Of a DNA stretch of 8,218 bases, positions 1-5,868 are shown in pieces (within the stretch, counting starts at the first letter, position 1; each line of letters opens with the position of its first letter). Made by a program: the position numbers and the translations under genes. The DNA is taken from NCBI GenBank assembly GCA_946481235.1, contig CAMLME010000085.1, forward strand, positions 1-8,218, written 5' to 3'. Below the pieces are notes generated by a model, which ran no database searches, was not told the DNA's origin, and was given only the letters and a program-made list of their open reading frames with translations. Source of the stretch: an uncultured Methylobacillus sp. GTDB taxonomy: Bacteria > Pseudomonadota > Gammaproteobacteria > Burkholderiales > Methylophilaceae.

Positions 1-882
1 GGGCTGGCGTTTGTCGACAACGTTCTTTACGTGGCCAATCAGGACAGCGTGGTGCGCCTGGAGCAGCGCGACGGAAAGTGGCCGGCTGCCAGCATCGCGC
101 CCATCATCAACAATCTGCCGACGGGCGGGCATACGCTGAAGACCTTGCGCGTCGGGCCTGACCGGCACTTTTACATCAATGTCGGCTCCAGTTGCAATGT
201 GTGCGATGAAAGCGATCCTTTGCGCGCGACCATGCTGCGCTACACGCTGGAAGGCCAGCCCGCCGGGGCGCTGGTGACGGTAGGCCGGCACGCGCCATCC
301 CCGATCTGGGCCAGAGGGTTGCGCAACACCCAGGGTTTCGCATGGCAGCCCGGAACGGGCGTGATGTATGCCACCAACAACGGTTCTGATATGCGCAGCG
401 GTACCAAGGGCGGCAAGTCCGATGACGAGCTGCCGCCGGAACATTTCAATCGTCTGGAAGCGGGCAAGCATTACGGCTGGCCGTATTGCTGGGGTGAGCG
501 GGTTACGGATCCCAATTTTCCAGGCCCGGAGGGCTTTTGCAACGATGTCGAAGCGCCGGCAATTACTTTTCCCGCGCATTCGACGCCTGTCGGCATGAGT
601 TTTCTCGACAAGGCGGATGTGCCGGCCGATTACCGCGATGATGTATTGGTTGCGCTGCACGGCTCCTGGAATCGCAACGAGCCATCCGGGTACAAGCTTG
701 TACGAGTCCATTTCGAGCAAGGCGAGCCGGTACGGGTGAGCGATTTTGCGACGGGGTGGCTGCGGGGCGATGGTGCCTGGGGTCGCCCGGTGGATGTGGT
801 TGTTGGGCCGGACGGTGATGTTTATGTGTCGGATGACCGGGCCGGATTGATTTACCGTATTACTTATAAGGAACTGAAATGA
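1..882 (+). CDS. PQQ-dependent sugar dehydrogenase-like protein (sorbosone/glucose dehydrogenase family), 5'-truncated by window edge
   Basis: The frame is open from base 1, so the gene begins upstream of the window; 293 residues are visible. Family hallmarks (numbered from base 1): GSSCNVC with a Cys-x-x-Cys at residues 65-68, RNTQG at 108-112, NNGSD at 126-130, DDELPPEHFN at 141-150, YGWPYCWG at 158-165 and HGSWNR at 220-225, then a closing propeller blade with GPDGDVYVSDD. These match the GSDH (COG2133) six-bladed propeller family, whose characterised members oxidise aldoses or sorbosone with bound PQQ, usually in the periplasm. The true substrate and PQQ use cannot be read from the sequence. 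The signal peptide would lie upstream and is not visible. The stop overlaps the next start in an ATGA, so the two genes are probably co-transcribed and translationally coupled. The family call is secure; the enzyme name is not. Confidence 0.85.
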   Translation, partial: GLAFVDNVLYVANQDSVVRLEQRDGKWPAASIAPIINNLPTGGHTLKTLRVGPDRHFYINVGSSCNVCDESDPLRATMLRYTLEGQPAGALVTVGRHAPSPIWARGLRNTQGFAWQPGTGVMYATNNGSDMRSGTKGGKSDDELPPEHFNRLEAGKHYGWPYCWGERVTDPNFPGPEGFCNDVEAPAITFPAHSTPVGMSFLDKADVPADYRDDVLVALHGSWNRNEPSGYKLVRVHFEQGEPVRVSDFATGWLRGDGAWGRPVDVVVGPDGDVYVSDDRAGLIYRITYKELK

Positions 883-1427
883 AGTCTGTTATCGCTGCAT
901 TATTGCTGGGATTGGCTGGCATCAATGGCGTGCATGCCGAAGAGGCCAAGCCCGATCTGTTGATGATCATCGAAGCCAACGAGTACGAGCATGAGGTGCG
1001 TCTTGGCTTTGTGCCGCACTATATCGTCTGGGCGCGGAAGGGCCCGGCGCTGGAAAACGCGACGCGGCAAGCGTTCGGCCCGAGCTTCAGCGATATCGGC
1101 ATGTGCAAAAGCAACGAGAATGCCGATGCCGTGGTCTGGCTGCAGTCGCACCTGAGCTACAACCCGATGATGATGACTTATTACGCCAAGGTGACGGCGC
1201 GTCTGTATCGATCCGACGGCAAGTTGCTCGAGACCTTTACGGCGACCGGAACGGCCAAGGATTTCTACGGCTCGCGCCTGATCGAAACCCATGTGCAAAC
1301 CGCTTACGACCGCGCGATGCAGGATATCGCCGCGCAGTTCACCGCAAATAGCGCAGCGCAGCAGGGGATAGATCGCACATTACCCATGGCACCTTGTTCG
1401 CTGGTGACCCTGGTCCCGAAACTCTGA
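879..1427 (+). CDS. Small exported protein of unknown family
   Basis: This is a 182-residue protein that I do not recognise. The N-terminus is a typical Sec signal peptide: Lys2, a hydrophobic stretch rich in Ala and Leu, and a likely cleavage after VHA at residue 20. No lipobox Cys is present, so it is probably soluble in the periplasm or secreted. The mature part has one Cys at 76 (IGMCKS) and one at 173 (APCSL), which could form a disulfide. Residues about 84-125 alternate like beta strands (ADAVVWLQSHL, then YYAKVTARLYRSDGKLLETF), and 135-155 look helical. The start is supported by AAGGAA at 868-873, 5 nt before the ATG, and by the 4-bp overlap with the upstream sugar dehydrogenase-like gene. 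The context suggests a partner or accessory of the flanking beta-propeller proteins, but this is inference only. Confidence 0.8.
   Translation: MKSVIAALLLGLAGINGVHAEEAKPDLLMIIEANEYEHEVRLGFVPHYIVWARKGPALENATRQAFGPSFSDIGMCKSNENADAVVWLQSHLSYNPMMMTYYAKVTARLYRSDGKLLETFTATGTAKDFYGSRLIETHVQTAYDRAMQDIAAQFTANSAAQQGIDRTLPMAPCSLVTLVPKL
1387..1402 (+). promoter_or_regulatory. Possible sigma-54 promoter for the SMP-30-like gene
   Basis: TGGCAC at 1387-1392 is followed by TCGCT at 1398-1402. This keeps the obligatory GG-N10-GC spacing (GG 1388-1389, GC 1400-1401), with a full -24 hexamer and three of four bases of the -12 TTGC. Transcription would start near 1413, about 25 nt before the start codon at 1438. 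The site lies in the last codons of the unknown exported protein gene, so the bases are also constrained by coding. It may be a chance match. Confidence 0.35.
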
Positions 1428-1437
1428 TTGGAGAAAC

Positions 1438-2286
1438 ATGATGTTCGACAAAAATAAATTGGTTCTTGCGCTTTCCCTGCTGTTTTCTGTGACCGTCCAT
1501 GCGGCCGAGCCGCAGAAAGTGACCGGACTGCAAACTCCGGAATCAGTCGTTGCGGGCCGGGATGGGCGCGTTTATGTCTCGGAAATTGGTGAGTTCGGCA
1601 AGGATGGCGACGGCCGAGTCAGTGTCATCGACGCCGACGGTAAGGTGCATGCTTTTGCGACCGGCATGGATGACCCAAAAGGGCTGGCATTTTTCGGCAA
1701 CGATTTATATGTGGCCGACAAGACGCGTGTGCTCAAGGTAGGCATTGACGGCCAATGGACAGTCTTTGCGGCGGCGGATGCCTTTCCCGTGCCGCCGCAA
1801 TTCCTGAACGACGTGGAAGCTGACGGTATCGGCAATATTTATGTTTCAGATAGCGGCGACCTCAAGGGCAAGGGCGGCGCGATTTACCGCATCAACAAGA
1901 ACGGCAAGGTGGCGCGCGTCGTCGGCGATCATGTCGCGCAGGTTCAGGCGCCGAACGGCCTTCTGATGGGCGGCCGCGGGACGATGCTGGAAGTCGATTT
2001 CGTGTCCGGTATTCTTTATCGTATCAAGCTGCGCACCGGTGAAATGGAAAAGATTGCCGAAGGTTTTGGCGGCGGCGACGGCATTGTGCGCGGGTCGGGC
2101 GGGGTGCTTTACGTCAGTGACTGGAAAAACGGCAAGGTTTATTCCGTCAGCAAAAAGGGCGAAGTTGAACTGCTAAAGGATGGGTTCCAGCAGGCGGCGG
2201 ACATCGGGCTCAGCAAGGACGGCAAGTACATTCTGGTGCCGGATATGAAAGCCGGCGAAGTGCATTGGCTGGATATCGGAAAGTGA
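1438..2286 (+). CDS. Exported SMP-30/gluconolactonase-like beta-propeller protein
   Basis: The protein is 282 residues long. A signal peptide (Lys5 and Lys7, hydrophobic core 8-20, likely cleavage after VHA at 22) sends it to the periplasm. Repeated blade motifs follow: GRDGRVYVSE at 40-49, GNDLYVAD at 87-94, GIGNIYVSDSGD at 130-141, GGVLYVSDWKNGKVY at 221-235 and SKDGKYILVPD at 259-269. Residues that line the metal and substrate site in SMP-30 family lactonases appear kept: Glu35 (TPES), Asn124 (FLND), Asn173 (PNG) and Asp214 (GDGI). A lactonase or sugar-acid hydrolase role is therefore plausible, and would fit downstream of a sugar dehydrogenase that yields a lactone; this is inference. A non-enzymatic propeller role is also possible. 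GGAGA at 1430-1434 lies 3 nt before ATG 1438 but 6 nt before ATG 1441, so Met2 may be the real start. The gene is convergent with flgA. Confidence 0.82.
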   Translation: MMFDKNKLVLALSLLFSVTVHAAEPQKVTGLQTPESVVAGRDGRVYVSEIGEFGKDGDGRVSVIDADGKVHAFATGMDDPKGLAFFGNDLYVADKTRVLKVGIDGQWTVFAAADAFPVPPQFLNDVEADGIGNIYVSDSGDLKGKGGAIYRINKNGKVARVVGDHVAQVQAPNGLLMGGRGTMLEVDFVSGILYRIKLRTGEMEKIAEGFGGGDGIVRGSGGVLYVSDWKNGKVYSVSKKGEVELLKDGFQQAADIGLSKDGKYILVPDMKAGEVHWLDIGK

Positions 2287-2309
2287 AGGGCTGCGCACAC
2301 TGAAGCGGC

Positions 2310-3002
2310 CTAGAAATTTACCTCGACCACGCCTTCGCTTCGGGCGATGCCTTTTACAAGTTGTCCGGAGCGGGTCTTGACGGTCACGACCTGGCCGGCT
2401 GTCGCGTTACCCATGGCCTGCCCTTCAGAAGTCACGGTGAAGCCATTGCCGCGCGCGGTCAACTGCACCGACTGGCCTTGCTTGATCACATTTGCCGCGC
2501 GCAGCATTTCCGCGCGTAATACCGTTCCATGAGCGATGGGCGCCACCACACTGCGGCCTGCGACCTGATCCAGCGATGTGAGCGCGCTGCCGGCAAAGCG
2601 GGTGATATCGCGAGTCTGCAGTTGCACGTCCTCGACCTGTACCTGCTGCCCGCTGGAAATGGGGCGAACCGCGACCAGCACCTGCTTTGAAACCTTGATC
2701 TGCACCGGAACGTAAAGCGACCAGCTCTCCGGCGCCAGGCAGCGTACGCCGATGCTGCTGTTTCCCCACAGGCGGCTGCCTGAAGGGAGATAGGGCTGCA
2801 GTTGCGCGCACTTTGCCAGCTTGAGGCGAGAGTCGATGCGGCTAGCGGTGATGGAGTACTCGCCCGGCTGGCCTGCCGTTTTTTCCTTGACGAAGTTCTC
2901 TACGACTTTCTGCACGGCCGGAAGCGATTGCAGTTCCTGCGCGGCAGCGCTGATGGGAAAAGCGAGCTGAATCAGGATGTAAAATAAAGCCGGGAAGCGC
3001 AT
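2310..3002 (-). CDS. flgA: Flagellar basal body P-ring formation chaperone FlgA
   Basis: The protein has 230 residues from the ATG at 3002. FlgA is a periplasmic chaperone that helps FlgI assemble into the P ring around the rod. There is a signal peptide (residues 1-21, ending SAAA before Gln22). An N-terminal domain carries Cys65 and Cys88, a likely disulfide. A SAF-type domain at about 107-170 includes VAGRSVVAPIAHGTVLRAEM. A C-terminal beta domain includes TARGNGFTVTSEGQAMGNA and TRSGQLVKGIARSEG, the best conserved part of the family. The length is normal. An in-frame TTG at 3011 would add MVS, but AGAG (complement of 3012-3015) sits 9 nt before the ATG and directly against the TTG, so the ATG is preferred. 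The gene is divergent from the diguanylate cyclase and ends 23 bp from the convergent SMP-30-like gene. flgM and flgN do not follow it. Confidence 0.95.
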   Translation of the reverse strand: MRFPALFYILIQLAFPISAAAQELQSLPAVQKVVENFVKEKTAGQPGEYSITASRIDSRLKLAKCAQLQPYLPSGSRLWGNSSIGVRCLAPESWSLYVPVQIKVSKQVLVAVRPISSGQQVQVEDVQLQTRDITRFAGSALTSLDQVAGRSVVAPIAHGTVLRAEMLRAANVIKQGQSVQLTARGNGFTVTSEGQAMGNATAGQVVTVKTRSGQLVKGIARSEGVVEVNF

Positions 3003-3114
3003 CGATACCAACTCTGTAGAGGAAACTGTAATAGAATCGAAGAACCTGATCGATTGTAATGGATTCTAACAAGAAACGTACCCGAGACGTTCTTTCGCAC
3101 GAGTTTCTTCCCAC
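3003..3114. promoter_or_regulatory. Divergent intergenic region between flgA and the diguanylate cyclase gene
   Basis: These 112 bp must carry the promoters for two divergent genes and are AT-richer than the flanking genes. An imperfectly extended inverted repeat is visible: TAGAATC at 3032-3038 and GATTCTA at 3062-3068, with 23 bp between the arms. A shorter pair, AACGT at 3075-3079 and ACGTT at 3087-3091, lies closer to the cyclase. I find no sigma-54 element with correct spacing and no sigma-28 element. TAGAAT (3032-3037) and TGTAAT (3055-3060) resemble -10 boxes but lack convincing -35 partners. The repeat may be an operator; this is unproven. Confidence 0.4.
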
Positions 3115-4890
3115 ATGCAAAACCCTATGACGCCTATCGATATCGCTCGGCAAGCCCTCAAGCAACTTGCTACAAGCAAAGTCGCGCCTACGCCGGACAA
3201 TTTTCGCAAGGTCTATGACGAGATCGCCGGTACAAAATCCGAAGACGAATCCGCAGGACTCGCCCAAGCCCTCGAGCGCGTGCTCAAGGATGCGGCGAAG
3301 CAGCGGCCGAAATATCTCAAATCGATGCAGGCGCTGAATGTCGCTGTCAACAAGCATGATTGGAAAGAGGCGGAGAATCAGTTGCGCGAGTTGTTGCCCG
3401 CGGGTGCAACTGGCGGATGGGGTACATTGATTCGAAGCCTGGTCAGGCAGCTTGAAGCCAGCCACAAGGGATTGACGACCAACAAGAAAAAAGAAGGCCT
3501 GGAACGCGTGCTGGTCAATTTCGAAAACGACCCCGAGCAGCTGCTCGTGAAGATTCAGGCGCTGATCGCTTCATGGGGTGCTGGAGCGGCGGTAGAGCGA
3601 TCAGGCGACGAGGCGGCGCCGGAAATACAGGCCACGCCGGAAACGGTAGAGAAGAGCGATGCCTCATCGAGCAATGTTCCGGCCGGTGCGCTGGCCTTGC
3701 TGTGGCGCGACCTGTTGATAAAAACCCTGGAAATCGGCCTGATTTCACAACTTAAATATATTCCCGAACTCGCGCGCGGCGCTGAAATTTTGTTGGAGCA
3801 GGCGCGCCGGGCGAGTACCGAAAAAGAAGTCGTCAAGCTGTCCGAAGCGTTCAAGTCGTACTGGTACAAACTGGAAGTGCATACCGACGCCCAGTACCGC
3901 CTGCACGAGGAGCTGTTACACCTGCTGCGCCTGCTGGTCGACAACATGAGCGAACTGGTGGTGGACGACAAATGGCTGTCGGGACAAACGGCGATCATCC
4001 GCGACATTATTTCCAAGCCCTTGGATATCGAGGTGCTGTACGACGCCGAGAGCGGCCTGAAGGAGCTGATTTTCAAGCAGGGCAAGCTCAAGCACGGGCT
4101 GGCCGAAGCCAAGGATACGCTCAAGCAGATGGCGAGCACTTTCGTCGAGCGGCTGGGTGAAATGACCCGGCATACCGGTGAGTTTCACCAGAAGATCGAA
4201 GGCTATCAGGAAGAAATCCGTTCGACCGAAGACATTACCGACCTCAATATTTTGCTCGACCGTTTGATGCAGGATACTCGCGCAATGCAGCTCGATGCGC
4301 TGCGCTCGCACGAGGATCTGAAGGAAAGCCAGAAGAAGGTAACCGAGGCCGAGCAGCGCATTCGCCAGTTGACGACAGAGCTGGATCAGGCGAGTGAAAT
4401 GGCGCATAACGACTACCTGACAGGCGCGCTCAACCGGCGCGGCATGAACGAGGCACTGGAGCGCGAATTCAGCCGGTGCGACCGTACGCACACACGGCTG
4501 TGTGTGGCGATCATGGATATCGACCATTTCAAGAAGCTTAACGATAGCCTGGGGCACGAGGCGGGCGATGTTGCCCTTGCCCACCTGGCGAAGGTGACCA
4601 AGTCTGCGCTACGCCCTACCGATGAGTTGGCGCGGTATGGGGGCGAGGAGTTCGTGATCATCCTGCCCGAGACCGAAATCGAGGAAGGCAAGCGGGTCAT
4701 GGCCCGTGTCCAGCGCGAGCTGACCAAGAATTTTTTCCTGCATAACAACGAGCGGGTGCTGATTACCTTTAGCGCAGGCGTTGCCGAGCGCCTTCCCAAC
4801 GAGCCGCCCGTCGCCACCATGAAGCGCGCTGATATGGCGTTGTACGAAGCCAAGCATTCCGGGCGCAATCGCGTCGTCGGCGCGGAATAG
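3115..4890 (+). CDS. Soluble diguanylate cyclase (GGDEF domain) with long helical N-terminus
   Basis: This 591-residue enzyme is predicted to condense two GTP into cyclic di-GMP. The catalytic domain spans about 430-591. It has DYLTGALNRRG at 433-443, metal-binding Asp468 in MDIDHFK, GHEAGD soon after, GGEEF at 509-513, and a typical end with ADMALYEAKHSGRN. An inhibitory I-site, RPTD at 500-503, lies exactly five residues before GGEEF, so product feedback is expected. No EAL domain is present. The N-terminal part has no signal peptide or membrane segment. Helical region 1-155 begins with PIDIARQAL and PTPDNF, a linker rich in Ala, Glu and Ser covers about 157-192, a second helical region covers about 193-320, and a heptad-like coiled coil (about 325-430) leads into the catalytic domain and could drive dimerisation. 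No receiver or PAS domain is recognisable. The start codon has no clear ribosome binding site; ATG 3127 (Met5) is an alternative. The gene lies between flgA and flgB. Confidence 0.93.
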   Translation: MQNPMTPIDIARQALKQLATSKVAPTPDNFRKVYDEIAGTKSEDESAGLAQALERVLKDAAKQRPKYLKSMQALNVAVNKHDWKEAENQLRELLPAGATGGWGTLIRSLVRQLEASHKGLTTNKKKEGLERVLVNFENDPEQLLVKIQALIASWGAGAAVERSGDEAAPEIQATPETVEKSDASSSNVPAGALALLWRDLLIKTLEIGLISQLKYIPELARGAEILLEQARRASTEKEVVKLSEAFKSYWYKLEVHTDAQYRLHEELLHLLRLLVDNMSELVVDDKWLSGQTAIIRDIISKPLDIEVLYDAESGLKELIFKQGKLKHGLAEAKDTLKQMASTFVERLGEMTRHTGEFHQKIEGYQEEIRSTEDITDLNILLDRLMQDTRAMQLDALRSHEDLKESQKKVTEAEQRIRQLTTELDQASEMAHNDYLTGALNRRGMNEALEREFSRCDRTHTRLCVAIMDIDHFKKLNDSLGHEAGDVALAHLAKVTKSALRPTDELARYGGEEFVIILPETEIEEGKRVMARVQRELTKNFFLHNNERVLITFSAGVAERLPNEPPVATMKRADMALYEAKHSGRNRVVGAE

Positions 4891-4894
4891 AACA

Positions 4895-4918
4895 CTCTTG
4901 CCGCCGAGGCGGCAAGAG
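4895..4918. repeat. Perfect 24-bp dyad: hairpin terminator or activator site
   Basis: Arms CTCTTGCCGCC (4895-4905) and GGCGGCAAGAG (4908-4918) are perfectly complementary around a central GA, so the RNA would form a very stable hairpin starting 4 bp after the cyclase stop codon. That position suits a terminator, but no T-run follows, which argues against a classical intrinsic one. Its centre is about 108 bp upstream of the predicted flgB transcription start, the usual distance for a sigma-54 enhancer-binding protein site. An alternative, weaker hairpin uses the right arm: CGGCAAG (4910-4916) with CTTGCCG (4919-4925). Confidence 0.65.
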
Positions 4919-4988
4919 CTTGCCGGACCCCGCCAGAAATTTCTCTCCTGAACTCCATAAATCCAGTGCTGGCGCCACTTATGACGCA

Positions 4989-5004
4989 TGGCACACTTTC
5001 TGCT
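4989..5004 (+). promoter_or_regulatory. Sigma-54 (RpoN) promoter of the flgBCDEF operon
   Basis: TGGCAC at 4989-4994 and CTGCT at 5000-5004 give GG (4990-4991) and GC (5002-5003) separated by exactly 10 bp. The -24 hexamer is perfect and the -12 element has three of four consensus bases followed by T. The predicted start of transcription is near 5015, leaving a leader of about 28 nt with AAGGG at 5029-5033, 9 nt before the flgB ATG. Orientation and position both fit the operon. It implies activation by an enhancer-binding protein such as a FleQ or FlrC/FleR homologue, which is not in this window. Confidence 0.72.
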
Positions 5005-5042
5005 TTTGATTTGCCGAGACAAGACTTCAAGGGCTTCGGCAT

Positions 5043-5438
5043 ATGTTCAACAGTATCGACAGGGCGCTGGCATTCGATTCCAAGATGCTTTCCTTGCGCG
5101 GCTATCGTCAGCAGATCCTGGCCTCCAATATCGCCAACGCGGATACGCCCAACTATAAGGCCATGGACGTCGACTTTTCCAAAGCGCTGAGCGTGGCCAT
5201 CGGCAATCTTGCGTTAAGCAGGACCGATAGCGGACATCTCGATGTCGGTGGTGGAAATTCGGTTGCCGGTGTCAAGCCGATGTACCGTGCCGCGGTGCAA
5301 CCCAGTATCGATGGTAATACGGTCGACAGTGATGTCGAGCAGGCGCAGTTTTCCGAGAACGCGTTGCAATACATGTCCACCCTGCAATTCATGAACGGCA
5401 AGATCCAGAGCACCTTGCTTGCGCTGAGGGGTAATTAA
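5043..5438 (+). CDS. flgB: Flagellar proximal rod protein FlgB
   Basis: The protein has 131 residues, usual for FlgB, a building block of the proximal rod that is exported by the flagellar type III apparatus without a cleaved signal. The N-terminal helix contains the rod-family motif [13 protein letters not shown] (residues 27-39), and the C-terminal end has the partner helix ([19 protein letters not shown]) that packs against it. The start is supported by AAGGG 9 nt upstream and by the conserved N-terminus beginning MFNSIDRAL. It is the first gene of the operon, directly behind the sigma-54 promoter, and 2 bp separate it from flgC. Nothing in it looks altered. Confidence 0.96.
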   Translation: MFNSIDRALAFDSKMLSLRGYRQQILASNIANADTPNYKAMDVDFSKALSVAIGNLALSRTDSGHLDVGGGNSVAGVKPMYRAAVQPSIDGNTVDSDVEQAQFSENALQYMSTLQFMNGKIQSTLLALRGN

Positions 5439-5440
5439 TC

Positions 5441-5854
5441 ATGGCCCTGTTTAACGTATTCGATATCGCCGGCTCCGCAATGACGGCGCAATCCATGCGC
5501 CTCAACGTGGTGGCCAGCAACATGGCCAACGCCGATAGCGTGACCGGCTCCGACGGTCAGCCTTACCGTGCCAAGCAGGTGATCTTTCAGGCGCAGCCGG
5601 TCAACGGCTCCATGCCCAATGGCGTGAATGGCGTTGCCGTGACCAAGGTGATAGACGATCCGTCCCCGATGAAGCTGATGTACGACCCGCAAAGCCCGTT
5701 CGCGAATGCCGAAGGCTACGTGACGATGCCCAATGTGAATGTGGTCGAGGAGATGACCAACATGATTTCGGCTTCCCGTTCGTATCAGGCAAACGTGGAA
5801 ATGCTGAATACCGCCAAGACCATGATTCAGCGCACGCTGACTCTTGGCCAATAA
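5441..5854 (+). CDS. flgC: Flagellar proximal rod protein FlgC
   Basis: The protein has 137 residues, the normal size for FlgC, which builds the proximal rod together with FlgB and FlgF. It has the N-terminal motif [19 protein letters not shown] starting at Ala25, then [21 protein letters not shown] and [15 protein letters not shown] near the C-terminus, all family signatures. GAGGGG at 5426-5431, within the end of flgB, sits 9 nt before the start codon, so it is translated from the same message as flgB. The 14-bp gap to flgD contains that gene's ribosome binding site. Confidence 0.97.
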   Translation: MALFNVFDIAGSAMTAQSMRLNVVASNMANADSVTGSDGQPYRAKQVIFQAQPVNGSMPNGVNGVAVTKVIDDPSPMKLMYDPQSPFANAEGYVTMPNVNVVEEMTNMISASRSYQANVEMLNTAKTMIQRTLTLGQ

Positions 5855-5868
5855 GGAAAGGAAAGAAA

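Noticed and set aside
2287..2309. Bidirectional terminator between the SMP-30-like gene and flgA
   Set aside because: The 23-bp gap has no stable hairpin and no T- or A-run that I can see.
3003..3011. TTG at 3011 as the flgA start
   Set aside because: It would abut the only Shine-Dalgarno-like AGAG, whereas the ATG at 3002 is properly spaced and gives a normal signal peptide.
3097..3113. Sigma-54-like TGGG...GC on the minus strand upstream of flgA
   Set aside because: The spacing between GG and GC is 11 or 12 bp instead of 10, and the -24 box is poor.
2842..3465. Antisense frame of 207 codons across the flgA start and the cyclase start
   Set aside because: It covers two well-supported genes and their shared promoter region, with no recognisable motif or ribosome binding site.
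4553..4566. GG-N10-GC spacing inside the cyclase gene
   Set aside because: The -12 part is GGGC rather than TTGC, and the bases encode the conserved GHEAGD motif, so coding explains it.
3555..4584. Antisense frames opposite the cyclase gene (194 and 222 codons)
   Set aside because: The sense frame contains intact GGDEF catalytic motifs; the antisense translations are Ser/Arg- or Leu/Gln-rich without domain signatures.
4970..4977. TGGCGCCA palindrome upstream of the flgB promoter
   Set aside because: It is only 8 bp, its flanks do not extend the symmetry, and such GC palindromes are common at this base composition.
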